Below are positions 19,183 to 27,101 of a DNA stretch of 64,000 bases, in pieces (positions within the stretch are counted from its first letter, which is position 1; each line of letters begins with the position of its first letter). The notes under the pieces are model-generated. The model did no database searches and had not been told where the DNA came from. It saw nothing but the letters and a program-made list of their open reading frames with translations. The stretch lies in NCBI GenBank assembly GCA_027484575.1, contig JAIXSQ010000007.1, forward strand, positions 310,001 to 374,000, in the 5' to 3' direction. Source of the DNA: Comamonadaceae bacterium. Lineage in GTDB: Bacteria > Pseudomonadota > Gammaproteobacteria > Burkholderiales > Burkholderiaceae_C. The position numbers and the translations under genes were made by a program.

Positions 19183-19216
19183 ATTCTAGGGGCTGCCGCG
19201 GAGCCACCCCTACAAT
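19183..19216. promoter_or_regulatory. Divergent -10 elements for the btuB operon and zapB-zapA
   Basis: TAGAAT on the minus strand (19188-19183) sits about 7 bases before the riboswitch start. TACAAT on the plus strand (19211-19216) sits 9 bases before the zapB-like ATG. Neither has a good -35 at normal spacing. Confidence 0.5.
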
Positions 19217-19225
19217 GCCTCTCCC

Positions 19226-19441
19226 ATGGCCAGCCCCGACCAGGTCGAGCAGATCGCAGAGCGCGTCGAGCGCCTGCTGGTGCGCTACGAGGAACTGCAG
19301 CGCACCAACGCGCTGCTGCAGCAGCAGGTCGAGGCCCTGACCCACGAACGCGACTCGCTCAAGTCGCGCCTGTCGGCGGCCCGCGCACGCGTCGACGCGC
19401 TGCTCGAACGCCTGCCCGACATCAACAGCGCCGCCGGCTGA
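19226..19441 (+). CDS. ZapB-like cell-division coiled-coil protein
   Basis: A 71-residue, almost wholly helical protein (heptads through EQIAERVERLLVRYEELQRTNALLQQQVEALTHERDSLKSRLSAARARVDALLERL), matching the short TIGR02449/ZapB-like proteins found directly before zapA in this group. It would work at the Z-ring with ZapA. There is no Shine-Dalgarno sequence, and the ATG lies 9 bases after a TACAAT box, so the message may be leaderless. Its TGA overlaps the zapA ATG by one base. Confidence 0.8.
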   Translation: MASPDQVEQIAERVERLLVRYEELQRTNALLQQQVEALTHERDSLKSRLSAARARVDALLERLPDINSAAG

Positions 19442-19788
19442 TGCCCTCCAAGCAAGTCGAAGTCCAGATCATGGGCCAGAGCTACCTGCTCGGCTGCCCC
19501 GAGGGCGGCGAGCAGCGGCTGCTCGAGGCCGTCGAGCGCGTGGACACCGCGATGTGCCGCATCCGCGATGCGGGCAAGGTCAAGGCCCGCGACCGCATCG
19601 CGGTGCTGGCCGCGCTGAACCTGGCCTTCGACGTGCCCGGCCCGGTGCCGGCGCCGCTGGCCGCAGTCGCCGCGCCCGCCCCCGCCGCGCCGGCGGGCGT
19701 GGCGATGGACGCCGAGCCCGACGCGCGGCTGGCCGCGCTGGTGGGCCGCCTGGACCAGGCGCTGGGCGAGGACGGCCGGCTGTTCTGA
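19441..19788 (+). CDS. zapA: Cell division protein ZapA
   Basis: A 115-residue ZapA, which bundles FtsZ filaments. The N-terminal domain has the typical V-E-V-Q-I-M-G-Q-S-Y-L-L-G-C-P and GGEQRLLEAVERVDTAMCRIRDAGKVKARDRIAVLAALNLAFD. An Ala/Pro-rich linker (about residues 65-90) then leads to a short C-terminal helix, LAALVGRLDQALGED. It is followed by the 6S RNA gene, the common order in proteobacteria. Confidence 0.93.
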   Translation: MPSKQVEVQIMGQSYLLGCPEGGEQRLLEAVERVDTAMCRIRDAGKVKARDRIAVLAALNLAFDVPGPVPAPLAAVAAPAPAAPAGVAMDAEPDARLAALVGRLDQALGEDGRLF

Positions 19789-19844
19789 GCGCCGCGCGGC
19801 AGCCCCGCGCGGCAGCTTGTCAAGCCCATCGATCTTTGACCTCC

Positions 19845-19866
19845 AGGGTCAGGCTGTCTTGACCCT
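19845..19866. promoter_or_regulatory. Inverted repeat between zapA and the 6S RNA gene
   Basis: AGGGTCA and TGACCCT form a 7-bp stem with an 8-base spacer. TTGACC, 9 bases before the left arm, gives a second nested half-site (TTGACCTCCAGGGTCAG, 19836-19852). This could be a weak terminator for zapA or an operator; there is no U-run. Confidence 0.35.
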
Positions 19867-19897
19867 GTCGGGTCCCCCACGCACCGCGGGCGGCTCC

Positions 19898-19903
19898 TAC
19901 AAT
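19898..19903 (+). promoter_or_regulatory. -10 element of the 6S RNA gene
   Basis: TACAAT ends 6 bases before the predicted 5' end of the 6S RNA. No clear -35 is seen at 17 bp. Confidence 0.65.
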
Positions 19904-19909
19904 GGCCCC

Positions 19910-20085
19910 GTCTGCAGTGCGTGCCGGGCTTTACATGTCCTTGAACCAATGCTCCCTGAGCACGGGCCTGGAACATCCCTGGCGAGCGTGATCGTCTCGC
20001 GTCAGATGAACCCAACGCCAGGTTGACCTCGCCCACCTGAACCCCGGTTCAGGCTGCCGGTCCGGTGGCATCTGCAGACACCCAT
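19910..20085 (+). ncRNA. ssrS: 6S RNA
   Basis: A 176-base RNA whose ends pair (GTCTGCAG at the 5' end with CTGCAGAC at the 3' end). The core matches the betaproteobacterial 6S pattern: CCTTGAACC, AATGCTCCCTGA, CATCCCTGGCGAGCG, CGTCTCGCGTCAGATGAACC, CCCACCTGAACCCCGGTTCAGG. It mimics an open promoter and holds sigma-70 RNA polymerase in stationary phase. Its place after zapA agrees. The gene often found next in other bacteria, for 5-formyltetrahydrofolate cyclo-ligase, is absent. Confidence 0.88.
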
Positions 20086-20160
20086 TTCTCCGAAGAGACG
20101 GGACCGCTGGCGTCGCGACGCGGTCCCCTGGCAACGAACAACGACAACAGAGGGCGCGAC

Positions 20161-20976
20161 GTGATCCTGCAACCCATCCTCATCGCCGAGCTGGCAGCGC
20201 TCGGCGTGGGCACCGGCTTTCTCGCCGGCCTGCTCGGCATCGGCGGCGGCATGCTGATGGTGCCGTTCCTGACCATCATCCTCAGCGCCCGCGGCGTGCC
20301 CGCGGACCTGACCGTCAAGATGGCGATCGCCACCTCGATGGCCACCATCATCTTCACCTCGGTCTCCAGCGTGCGCGCGCACCACAAGCGCGGCGCCGTG
20401 CGCTGGGACATCGTCAAGCGGCTGGCGCCCGGCGTCGTGCTGGGCAGTGCCATCGGCAGCCTGGGCGTGTTCGCGGTGCTCAAGGGCAGCGTGCTGGCCA
20501 TCGTGTTCGGCCTGTTCGTCGGCTTCTCGGCCACCCAGATGTTCCTGGGCAAGAAGCCGGCCGCCTCGCGCCAGCTGCCCGGCACCGCCGGCACGGTGGC
20601 CGCCGGCGGCGTGATCGGCTTCGTCTCCGGCCTGGTGGGCGCGGGCGGCGGCTTCATCAGCGTGCCCTTCATGGCCTGGTGCAACGTCGCGATCCACAAC
20701 GCGGTCGCCACCTCGGCCGCGCTGGGCTTCCCGATCGCGGTGGCCAACGTGCTGGGCTACGTGGCCGCCGGCGCCAAGCTGGACAACCTGCCGCCCTACG
20801 CGCTGGGCTACATCTGGCTGCCGGGGCTGGTGGTGATCGCGCTGGGCAGCGTGCTGACCGCGCCGCTGGGCGCGCGCGCCGCGCACGCGCTGCCGGTGGA
20901 CCGCTTGAAGCGCGTGTTCGGCAGCATCCTGTACCTGCTGGCCGCCTACATGCTCTGGAAGGGCTTCACGAGCTGA
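20161..20976 (+). CDS. TauE/SafE family sulfite or anion exporter
   Basis: A 271-residue membrane protein with about eight hydrophobic segments and the internal duplication typical of the family: FLAGLLGIGGGMLMVPFL in the first half and FVSGLVGAGGGFISVPFM in the second. The start is GTG 20161 with AGAGGG upstream; an in-frame ATG at 20065 lies inside the 6S RNA and is rejected. Substrates in this family include sulfite, sulfoacetate and other organosulfur anions; nothing nearby defines which. Confidence 0.85.
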   Translation: MILQPILIAELAALGVGTGFLAGLLGIGGGMLMVPFLTIILSARGVPADLTVKMAIATSMATIIFTSVSSVRAHHKRGAVRWDIVKRLAPGVVLGSAIGSLGVFAVLKGSVLAIVFGLFVGFSATQMFLGKKPAASRQLPGTAGTVAAGGVIGFVSGLVGAGGGFISVPFMAWCNVAIHNAVATSAALGFPIAVANVLGYVAAGAKLDNLPPYALGYIWLPGLVVIALGSVLTAPLGARAAHALPVDRLKRVFGSILYLLAAYMLWKGFTS

Positions 20977-21790
20977 GGCCCGCGGCGCTCCCCGCACCGG
21001 GGAGCGCCGGCATCCCGCCCGCGCGCAGCTGGCCGGCCAGGCTGGCCAGCACCTGCAGCACCAGCGCCGGCTGCGTCAGCTGCGGGAAATGCCCGCTGCG
21101 CCACGCCGTCACCTGCACCGCCTGCGGCGACAGCTGCGCCAGCAGCCGTTGGTGGGCCCGCTTGGCCCGCAGGCGCTCGGGCGGCACCAGCCACGGGGGC
21201 GGCTCGCGCCCGCCGCTGACCACGGCCAGCGGCACCGGCGGGAACGGGCCCGCCGCCTCCAGCTCGCGCACGCTCGCGTCCAGCGCCGCCATCTCGGCCT
21301 GCAGGTTGGGCCACAGCAGCCGCTGCGGCACCGACAGCAGCCGGCCCAGGACCGACGCGAGCCGCCCTTCCTGCCCGCGCAGGTGGCCGCGGTCGGCGGC
21401 ATGCGTGGCCTCCAGCAGCACCACGGCGCCCACGTCCTGCGGATGGCGCCTTGCGTACAGCTGCGCATGCAGGCCGCCCAGCGAGTGGCCGACCAGCAGG
21501 TAGGGCGGTGGCAGCTGCAGCGCGGCCAAGGCCTCGCGCAGCGACTCCACCGCCACCGACGCCGACAGGGGCCGGCGCGGCGCGCTGCTGGCGCCCAGGC
21601 CGAAGCGGTTGCAGGCCACCACCCGGCCCAGGCGCGTGATCTTGGGGAACAGCCGGGCCCAGCTGTCGAGCGTCACGCCGGCGCCATTGAGCAGCACCAG
21701 CACCGGCGCGCCCTCGCCCGCCACCACCAGCTCCAGCGCGCCGTGGCGCGTGGCCACGCGCTGCGGCCGCGGCAGGCCGCCTGCCCGCAT
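20966..21790 (-). CDS. Alpha/beta hydrolase
   Basis: A 274-residue alpha/beta-hydrolase: the oxyanion region VLLNGAGVTLDSW, the nucleophile elbow GHSLGGLHA, and a catalytic His probably in WRSGHFPQLTQP. There is no signal peptide. It converges with the TauE gene and overlaps its 3' end by 11 bases. The substrate is unknown; the family covers esterases, lactonases and haloperoxidase-like enzymes. Confidence 0.8.
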   Translation of the reverse strand: MRAGGLPRPQRVATRHGALELVVAGEGAPVLVLLNGAGVTLDSWARLFPKITRLGRVVACNRFGLGASSAPRRPLSASVAVESLREALAALQLPPPYLLVGHSLGGLHAQLYARRHPQDVGAVVLLEATHAADRGHLRGQEGRLASVLGRLLSVPQRLLWPNLQAEMAALDASVRELEAAGPFPPVPLAVVSGGREPPPWLVPPERLRAKRAHQRLLAQLSPQAVQVTAWRSGHFPQLTQPALVLQVLASLAGQLRAGGMPALPGAGSAAGLSS

Positions 21791-21797
21791 CGGCCGC

Positions 21798-22091
21798 TCA
21801 GGCGCCGCCGATGCCGACGGTCACCTTGCCCGTGCCCTCGCACTCCGGGCAGGCGCTGCCGTTCAGCATTCCGGTGCCACCGCAGGCGCGGCACAGGTCC
21901 TCGCCGGTGCCCGGCGTGCCGGGCGGCGCCTCGTCGCCCGGCGCCATCGGCGCGGGCGTGAGCGAGCTGCCGCTCATGGCGGGCTGGTCGGACGCCACCG
22001 CTGGCTGCGCCAGGTCGATGGACGCGCCGGGATCCTCCTCGCCGGCGACGGAGGTGCTCAGGTCCAGGGGGGCGCTGCGTTCGTCGGCCAT
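21798..22091 (-). CDS. Small protein with DnaJ-type CXXCXGXG zinc-finger pair
   Basis: A 97-residue protein. The first 60 residues are acidic, Ala/Pro-rich and probably disordered. The end holds two motifs, CRACGGTG and CPECEGTG, that would bind one zinc ion as in the DnaJ cysteine-rich domain, here in half size. There is no J domain, signal or membrane segment. It may be a mini-chaperone or a metal-binding partner; function unknown. Seven bases separate it from the downstream hydrolase, so the two are likely co-transcribed. A TAGCAT box lies about 50 bases upstream. Confidence 0.7.
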   Translation of the reverse strand: MADERSAPLDLSTSVAGEEDPGASIDLAQPAVASDQPAMSGSSLTPAPMAPGDEAPPGTPGTGEDLCRACGGTGMLNGSACPECEGTGKVTVGIGGA

Positions 22092-22196
22092 GCGGGCCTC
22101 GCGGTCGGTGGGGGTGGGCTGCGCGCGGCAGCGGTGCCACCGATGCTAGGCAGGGCCCGGCGCATGGCGCGTAGGACGGCAACGGGGGGCTCGGCC

Positions 22197-22598
22197 CGCC
22201 ATGCCCGCGCAGGCGGGCATGCACGCTGAGGCGCAGCGGCGGATCGTGGGTCCCCGCCTGCGCGGGGACGACGAGACGGCCCCCGTCATGCCCGCGCAGA
22301 CGGGCATCCACGATGAGGCGCAGCGGTGGATCGTGGGTCCCCGCCTGCGCGGGGACGACGAGACGCTCCCCGTCATGCCCGCGCAGGCGGGCATCCACGA
22401 TGAGGCGCAGCGGGGGATCGTGGGTCCCCGCCTGCGCGGGGACGACGAGATGCCCCCGTCATGCCCGCGCAGGCGGGCATCCACGATCAGGCGCAGCGGT
22501 GGATCGTGGGTCCCCGCCTGCGCGGGGACGACGAGATGCCCCCGTCATGCCCGCGCAGGCGGGCATCCACGCTGAGGCGCAGCGGGAGATGGTGGGCC
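22197..22598. repeat. Array of dispersed palindromic repeat, about 4.6 units of 86-87 bp
   Basis: Units begin at 22201, 22288, 22375, 22461 and 22547. Each contains two perfect hairpins with complementary 4-base loops: ATGCCCGCGCAGGCGGGCAT and GTCCCCGCCTGCGCGGGGAC, joined by conserved linkers (CCACGATGAGGCGCAGCGG and GATCGTGG). The 511-bp gap between genes holds nothing else. Open reading frames through the array (the familiar P-A-Q-A-G-I-H peptides) are by-products of the repeat. The array ends 4 bp after a crotonase stop codon. Confidence 0.92.
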
Positions 22599-22602
22599 CG
22601 GC

Positions 22603-23379
22603 TCAGCGGCCCTGCCAGGCCGGCGCGCGCTTGCCGACGAAGGCCGCCACGCCCTCGGCGAAGTCGGCGCTGCCGTAGGCCGCGCGCACCAGGTCCTCGC
22701 CCTCGGGCAGGCCCTGGCGCAGCAGGCGGTTGAGCGCCTGCTTGGACACCCTCTGCGTCACCGGCGCCAGCGCGGCCAGGCGGGCGCACAGGGCGTCGGC
22801 CGCGGGGCCCAGCTCCTCGGGCGCCACGACCTCCAGCAGGTAGCCGGCCGCCAGCGCCTCGCCGGCGTCGATCAGCTCGGCCAGCAGCAGCAGCCGCTCG
22901 GCCCGCGGCCGCCCCAGGGCGGCGACCAGGCGGGCGACGTTGGCCACCGACAGGCAGTTGCCCAGCGTGCGCGCGATGGGCACGCCCAGCTTGGTGCCGG
23001 TGGACGCGATGCGGAAGTCGCAGGCGGTGGCGATGGCCAGGCCGCCGCCGATCGCCCAGCCCTCGAGCACCGCCACCGTGGGCATGGGCAGGTCCTCGAG
23101 CAGGGCCATGGCGGCGTCGATGCGGCGCTCGTAGGCCACGCCGTCCTCGCCGCCGGCGAAGGCCTGGAACTGCGCGATGTCGGTGCCGGCGACGAAGGCC
23201 TGCCCGCCCGCGCCGCGAAAGCGCACCACCCGCACCGAGGCGTCCGCCCGCAGGCGGTGGCAGATGGCCTCGAGCGCCTCGTACATCGGCCAGGTCATCG
23301 CATTGCGGGCCTGGGGCCGGTCGAAGGTGACGCTGGCGACGGCGCCTTCGATGGCGAGGTGGACGGCGCCGTCGCTCAC
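22603..23379 (-). CDS. Enoyl-CoA hydratase/isomerase (crotonase) family protein
   Basis: A 258-residue crotonase-fold protein with the CoA oxyanion-hole regions GQAFVAGTDIAQFQAF and LEGWAIGGGLAIATACDFRIAS. The place of the first catalytic Glu is taken by GTKLGVPIARTLGNCLS, so the exact reaction (hydration, isomerisation or hydrolysis) is open. The GTG start at 23379 overlaps the CoA-transferase stop as GTGA, so the two act together, probably on the CoA ester made by the transferase. Confidence 0.85.
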   Translation of the reverse strand: MSDGAVHLAIEGAVASVTFDRPQARNAMTWPMYEALEAICHRLRADASVRVVRFRGAGGQAFVAGTDIAQFQAFAGGEDGVAYERRIDAAMALLEDLPMPTVAVLEGWAIGGGLAIATACDFRIASTGTKLGVPIARTLGNCLSVANVARLVAALGRPRAERLLLLAELIDAGEALAAGYLLEVVAPEELGPAADALCARLAALAPVTQRVSKQALNRLLRQGLPEGEDLVRAAYGSADFAEGVAAFVGKRAPAWQGR

Positions 23380-24572
23380 CCGAACGCCCCGTCGGCGCGC
23401 AGCCGCGCCATCTCCGCGTCGTCGCAGCCCAGCTCGGCCAGCAGCTCCCGCGTGTGCTCGCCCAGCAGCGGCGGATGGCGGCGCACCTGCTGCGGCGTGC
23501 CCGAGAGCTTGACCGCGAAGCCGATGTTGGGCACCCGGCCCTCCACGGGATGGTCGATCTCCATGCGCATGCCGCGCGCGCGCGCGTGCTCGCTGCCGAA
23601 GGCCTCGGGGTAGCTCAGGATCGGCCCCGCCGGCAACCCGTGCTCCAGCAGCAGCGCGACCCAGTGCTCCTTGCCCCGGGTGAGGAAGGTGCGTTCCAGC
23701 TCCTCCTGCAGCTCGGCGCGGTGCTGCAGGCGCAGCGCGATGGTGGAAAAGCGCGCATCGGCCAGCAGTTCCTCGCGGCCCAGCACGCGGCACAGCTGCT
23801 CCCACAGCTTCTGGCTGTTGGCGCCCATCACGAAATGCCCGTCGGCGCAGGCCATGGCCTGGTACGGCGCGGTCATCTTGTTCGAGGTGCCCAGCGGCTG
23901 CGGCGGCTTGCCGGTGCCCCACCAGTCGCACACGTCCCAGACGGAGAAGGCCAGCGCCGAGTCGAACAGCGAGGCATCCACGTGCTGCCCCTGCCCGGTG
24001 CGCTGCGCGCCGGTGTAGGCGGCCAGCGTCGCGTACACCGCGAACAGCGCGCAGCCGATGTCGGCCACCGGCACGCCGGCCTTGACCGGCGGCCCGCCCG
24101 GATAGCCGGTGACGCTCATCACGCCGCTCATGGCCTGCGCCATCAGGTCGAAGCCGGGCCGGTCGGCCCAGGGGCCGGTCTGGCCGAAGCCGGAGATGCT
24201 GGTGTAGACCAGCTTGGGGTTCACCGCGCGCAGCTCGTCCCAGCCCAGGCCCATGCGGCGCAGCGCGCCGGGGCGGTAGTTCTCGACCAGGATGTCGGCA
24301 TCCTTCGCCAGCCGCAGCAGCACCGCCCGGCCGGCCTCGGTCTTGAGGTCCAGCGCGATGCTGCGCTTGTTGCGGTTCATGTTCAGGAAGCCCAGGCTGT
24401 CGGCGCCCTTGAGCTTGAAGCCCATGGCGCCGCGCGTCTGGTCGCCGGTCCTGGGCGGCTCGATCTTGATGACGTCGGCCCCCATGTCGCCCAGCAGCAT
24501 GCAGGCGTAGGGGCCGGCCATCACCTGGCTGATGTCGAGGACGCGCACGCCCTCGAGAGGAAGTGAAGTCAT
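23376..24572 (-). CDS. CaiB/BaiF family CoA-transferase
   Basis: A 398-residue class III CoA-transferase (formyl-CoA transferase family). The start LEGVRVLDISQVMAGPYACMLLGDMGADVIKIEPP and the NRNKRSIALDLKTEAGRAVL block are diagnostic, and the nucleophilic Asp is expected in the GFDLMAQAMSG region. It would move CoA from a donor thioester to a carboxylic acid. With the crotonase and an upstream Bug receptor it suggests uptake and CoA-dependent breakdown of an organic acid that I cannot identify. Confidence 0.9.
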   Translation of the reverse strand: MTSLPLEGVRVLDISQVMAGPYACMLLGDMGADVIKIEPPRTGDQTRGAMGFKLKGADSLGFLNMNRNKRSIALDLKTEAGRAVLLRLAKDADILVENYRPGALRRMGLGWDELRAVNPKLVYTSISGFGQTGPWADRPGFDLMAQAMSGVMSVTGYPGGPPVKAGVPVADIGCALFAVYATLAAYTGAQRTGQGQHVDASLFDSALAFSVWDVCDWWGTGKPPQPLGTSNKMTAPYQAMACADGHFVMGANSQKLWEQLCRVLGREELLADARFSTIALRLQHRAELQEELERTFLTRGKEHWVALLLEHGLPAGPILSYPEAFGSEHARARGMRMEIDHPVEGRVPNIGFAVKLSGTPQQVRRHPPLLGEHTRELLAELGCDDAEMARLRADGAFG

Positions 24573-24660
24573 GAGGGGTGCGGCGAGGGGATGTCGGTGT
24601 TGGCGGTTGGCGGCTCAGGCCAGCGCCACCGCGGAACCGGCTTTGCCGGGCCGCTGGTGG

Positions 24661-24777
24661 CGCCCCCCGGTGGGGGGCTGAGGGCTGCGGCTCCGGGTCC
24701 GCCTGCGCGGACCCGGACAGCCCGAAGAGCCGCCGCCTGTGGCGGCGAGCCCTAACGGCCAGCCGCTTCGGGGGGCG
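24661..24777. repeat. Nested-hairpin intergenic element
   Basis: Outer arms CGCCCCCCG (24661-24669) and CGGGGGGCG (24769-24777) enclose a long stem (GGGCTG plus TCCGGGTCCGC pairing with GCGGACCCGGA plus CAGCCC around a CTGC loop, 24682-24723) and a smaller stem (GCCGCC / GGCGGC, 24729-24746). The element ends exactly at the stop codon of the Bug gene. It may terminate or stabilise the Bug message before the CaiB gene; the 88 bp between it and the CaiB start show nothing else. Confidence 0.7.
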
Positions 24778-25743
24778 TCAAATATCAACCTTCACCCCGG
24801 CGTCTTTGATCACCTTGGCCCACTTGGCCTGCTCGGCCTTCATGAACTGCGCGAACTTCTCGGTGCTGCCGCCGCCGTCCTCGGCGCCCGAGGCTTCCAG
24901 GCGCTCCATCACGTCGGGCATCTGCAGGGCCTTGTTGACGTCCTCGTTCATGCGCTTGGCCAGCGCCACCGGCATGCGGCCGGGGCCGACCAGGCCGTAC
25001 CAGGTGGTGGCCTCGTAGCCGGGGAAGCCCGACTCGGCCATGGTGGGCACGTTAGGATAGGCCTTGACCCGCTGCTGGCGGGTCTGCGCGATCGGGATCG
25101 CCTTGCCGCTCTTCACGTGCGGCGTGGCGGCCGTCATCGTGTCGAAGCTGTACTGCACCGTGCCGCCGATCAGGTCGGTGAGCATCGGGCCCGAGCCCTT
25201 GTACGGCACGTGGATCGCCTTGACGCCCGCCTGCAGCATGAACATCTCCAGCGCCAGGTGCTGGGCCGAGCCGTTGCCGGCCGAGCCGAAGCTGATCTTG
25301 CCGGGGTTGCGCCTGCACAGCTCCACCAGGTCCTTGACGGTCTTGGCCGGCTGCTGGTCGTTGCAGATCAGCAGGTTGGGCGTCACGCCCACCAGCGCGA
25401 TCGGCTGGAAGTCCTTCTCGGCGTCGTAGGGCGTCTTCTGCAGCCCCGGCACGATGGCGTGGCTGTTGATGTGCGCCATGTGCAGCACGGTGCCGTCGCC
25501 CGGGGCCTTCGCCGCGGCGTCGGCGGCGATGGCCCCGCTGGCGCCGGCGCGGTTCTCGACGATCACCTGCGTCTTCCACATCTCGGCCAGCTTCTGGCCG
25601 ATCACGCGGGCCAGGATGTCCGTGCCGCCACCGGGCGCGAAGCCCACGAGGATGCGCACCGGCTGCGTGGGCAGCTGCTGCGCGCGCACCAGCGGCGCGG
25701 CCAGGCTGGCGGCGACGCCGGCGGAGAAGGTTCTGCGGTCCAT
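24778..25743 (-). CDS. Bug-family tripartite tricarboxylate transporter receptor
   Basis: A 321-residue periplasmic solute-binding protein of the Bug/TctC family. The signal peptide starts M-D-R-R-T-F-S-A-G-V and ends near residue 22. The mature protein has QPVRILVGFAPGGGTDILARVIGQKL, GKISFGSAGNGSAQHLALEMF and IHVPYKGSGPMLTDLIGGTVQYSFDTM, the standard ligand-pocket loops. No TctA/TctB membrane genes are nearby, as is common for orphan Bug receptors in Burkholderiales. The ligand is probably an organic acid used by the downstream CaiB/crotonase pair. Confidence 0.92.
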   Translation of the reverse strand: MDRRTFSAGVAASLAAPLVRAQQLPTQPVRILVGFAPGGGTDILARVIGQKLAEMWKTQVIVENRAGASGAIAADAAAKAPGDGTVLHMAHINSHAIVPGLQKTPYDAEKDFQPIALVGVTPNLLICNDQQPAKTVKDLVELCRRNPGKISFGSAGNGSAQHLALEMFMLQAGVKAIHVPYKGSGPMLTDLIGGTVQYSFDTMTAATPHVKSGKAIPIAQTRQQRVKAYPNVPTMAESGFPGYEATTWYGLVGPGRMPVALAKRMNEDVNKALQMPDVMERLEASGAEDGGGSTEKFAQFMKAEQAKWAKVIKDAGVKVDI

Positions 25744-25810
25744 GGGTGTCTCCTGTGTCGTGTCGTGGAAAGGAAAGCGCGGGATCTGCGGAACGCGTCA
25801 TCACCCGAGG

Positions 25811-25846
25811 TCGATCGTGGGCCCCCGCCTGCGCGGGGGCGACGGA
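25811..25846. repeat. Dispersed palindromic repeat, single half-unit
   Basis: One hairpin (GCCCCCGCCTGCGCGGGGGC) preceded by GTCGATCGTGG, matching the second half of the 22.2-kb unit. It lies in the 117-bp gap between the aminotransferase stop and the Bug start. Confidence 0.8.
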
Positions 25847-25860
25847 TCGGGGCCGGCGGG

Positions 25861-27093
25861 TCAGCGCGGCGCCTGCACCGGCGGCGTGGGCGACGGCACC
25901 TCGGCGAAGTGGCGCATCGCCGCCTGCACGCCCGAGCCGGCCAGCGGCACGCCGGCCAGCGTCAGGCCCATCTCGCAGCCGGCCAGCGTGGCCATCAGGG
26001 TCAGGTCGTTGCAGTCGCCCAGGTGGCCGATGCGGAACATGCGGCCCTTGACCTTGCCCAGGCCGGTGCCCAGCGACATGTCGAAACGCTCCCAGATGCG
26101 CTGGCGCACCTGGTCGGCGTCGACGCCGGGCGGCATCACCACGCCGGTGAGCACGGGCGAGTAGACCGACGGGTCCTGGCACTGGATCTCCAGGCCCCAG
26201 GCGTTCACTGCCGCGCGCACGCCCTCGCCCCAGCGGCGGTGCCGCGCGAACACGCCCTCCAGCCCGCCGGTGGCCGGGTCGGTCAGCATGTCGATGGCCT
26301 CGGCCAGGCCGTACAGCAGGTTGGTGCTGGGGGTGTAGGGGAAGTAGCCGTCCTTGTTGAACGCCACCATCTCGTCCCAGGCCCAGAAGGCCTTGGGAAA
26401 GCGCGCGTCCTTGCTGGCGGCCAGCGCGCGCGGCGACAGCGCGTTGAAGCTGATGCCCGGCGGCAGCATCAGGCCCTTCTGCGAGCCGCTGACGGTGACG
26501 TCCACGCCCCAGGCGTCGTGCCGGTAGTCGGCGGCGGCCAGCCCCGAGATGCTGTCGACCATGAACAGCGCCGGATGGCCGGCGGCGTCGATGGCCCGGC
26601 GCACCGCGGCGATGTCGCTGGTCACGCCGGTGGAGGTCTCGTTGTGCACCACGCACACCGCCTTGATCCTGTGGCCGGTGTCGGCGCGCAGGCGCTCCTC
26701 GACCATGCCGGGCTGCACGCCCCGGCGCCAGCCCTCGGCGCCGGGCAGGCCGATGAACTCGGCCTGCAGGCCCAGCCGCGTGGCCATCTTGTGCCACAGC
26801 GCCGCGAAGTGGCCGGTCTCGACCATCAGCACCTGGTCGCCGGGCGACAGCACGTTGGCCAGCGCGGCCTCCCAGGCGCCGGTGCCCGAGGCCGGGTAGA
26901 TCACCACCGGATGCTGCGTCTGGAAGATGCGCTGCATGCCCTCCAGCACCTTGCGGCCCAGGTGCGCGAACTCGGGGCCGCGGTGGTCGATGGTGGGCAG
27001 GCTCATGGCCCGCAGGATCCGGTCGGGCACCGGCGAGGGCCCGGGGATCTGCAGGAAATGGCGGCCGGTCGGGTGGAAGTCGAGGGTCAGCAT
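25861..27093 (-). CDS. Class V aminotransferase, serine-glyoxylate/alanine-glyoxylate type
   Basis: A 410-residue PLP enzyme of the alanine-glyoxylate/serine-glyoxylate class. Typical stretches are HFLQIPGPSPVPDRILRAMS at the N-terminus, VIYPASGTGAWEAALANVLSPGDQVLM, VCVVHNETSTGVTSDI, LFMVDSISGLAAADYR and the PLP lysine in VSGSQKGLMLPPGISF. It probably moves the amino group between serine (or another amino acid) and glyoxylate. It is divergent from a GntR regulator, with two operator-like palindromes in between, so it is likely controlled by that regulator. Confidence 0.88.
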   Translation of the reverse strand: MLTLDFHPTGRHFLQIPGPSPVPDRILRAMSLPTIDHRGPEFAHLGRKVLEGMQRIFQTQHPVVIYPASGTGAWEAALANVLSPGDQVLMVETGHFAALWHKMATRLGLQAEFIGLPGAEGWRRGVQPGMVEERLRADTGHRIKAVCVVHNETSTGVTSDIAAVRRAIDAAGHPALFMVDSISGLAAADYRHDAWGVDVTVSGSQKGLMLPPGISFNALSPRALAASKDARFPKAFWAWDEMVAFNKDGYFPYTPSTNLLYGLAEAIDMLTDPATGGLEGVFARHRRWGEGVRAAVNAWGLEIQCQDPSVYSPVLTGVVMPPGVDADQVRQRIWERFDMSLGTGLGKVKGRMFRIGHLGDCNDLTLMATLAGCEMGLTLAGVPLAGSGVQAAMRHFAEVPSPTPPVQAPR

Positions 27094-27101
27094 GGCGGCA
27101 G

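Noticed and set aside
20065..20160. Upstream ATG for the TauE-family gene
   Set aside because: It lies in the 6S RNA and its extension is not membrane- or signal-like; GTG 20161 has AGAGGG upstream.
22201..22575. Open reading frame through the repeat array (P-A-Q-A-G-I-H peptides)
   Set aside because: The frame exists only because the repeat lacks stops; it is open in several frames on both strands and has no independent start signal.
22197..22598. CRISPR-like regular spacing (86-87 bp period)
   Set aside because: The parts between the palindromes are conserved rather than unique, each unit has two different palindromes, copies occur singly elsewhere, and no cas genes are present.
24778..25743. 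A complete tripartite tricarboxylate transporter
   Set aside because: Only receptor genes (here and at 62.4 kb) are present; no TctA or TctB membrane proteins are visible.
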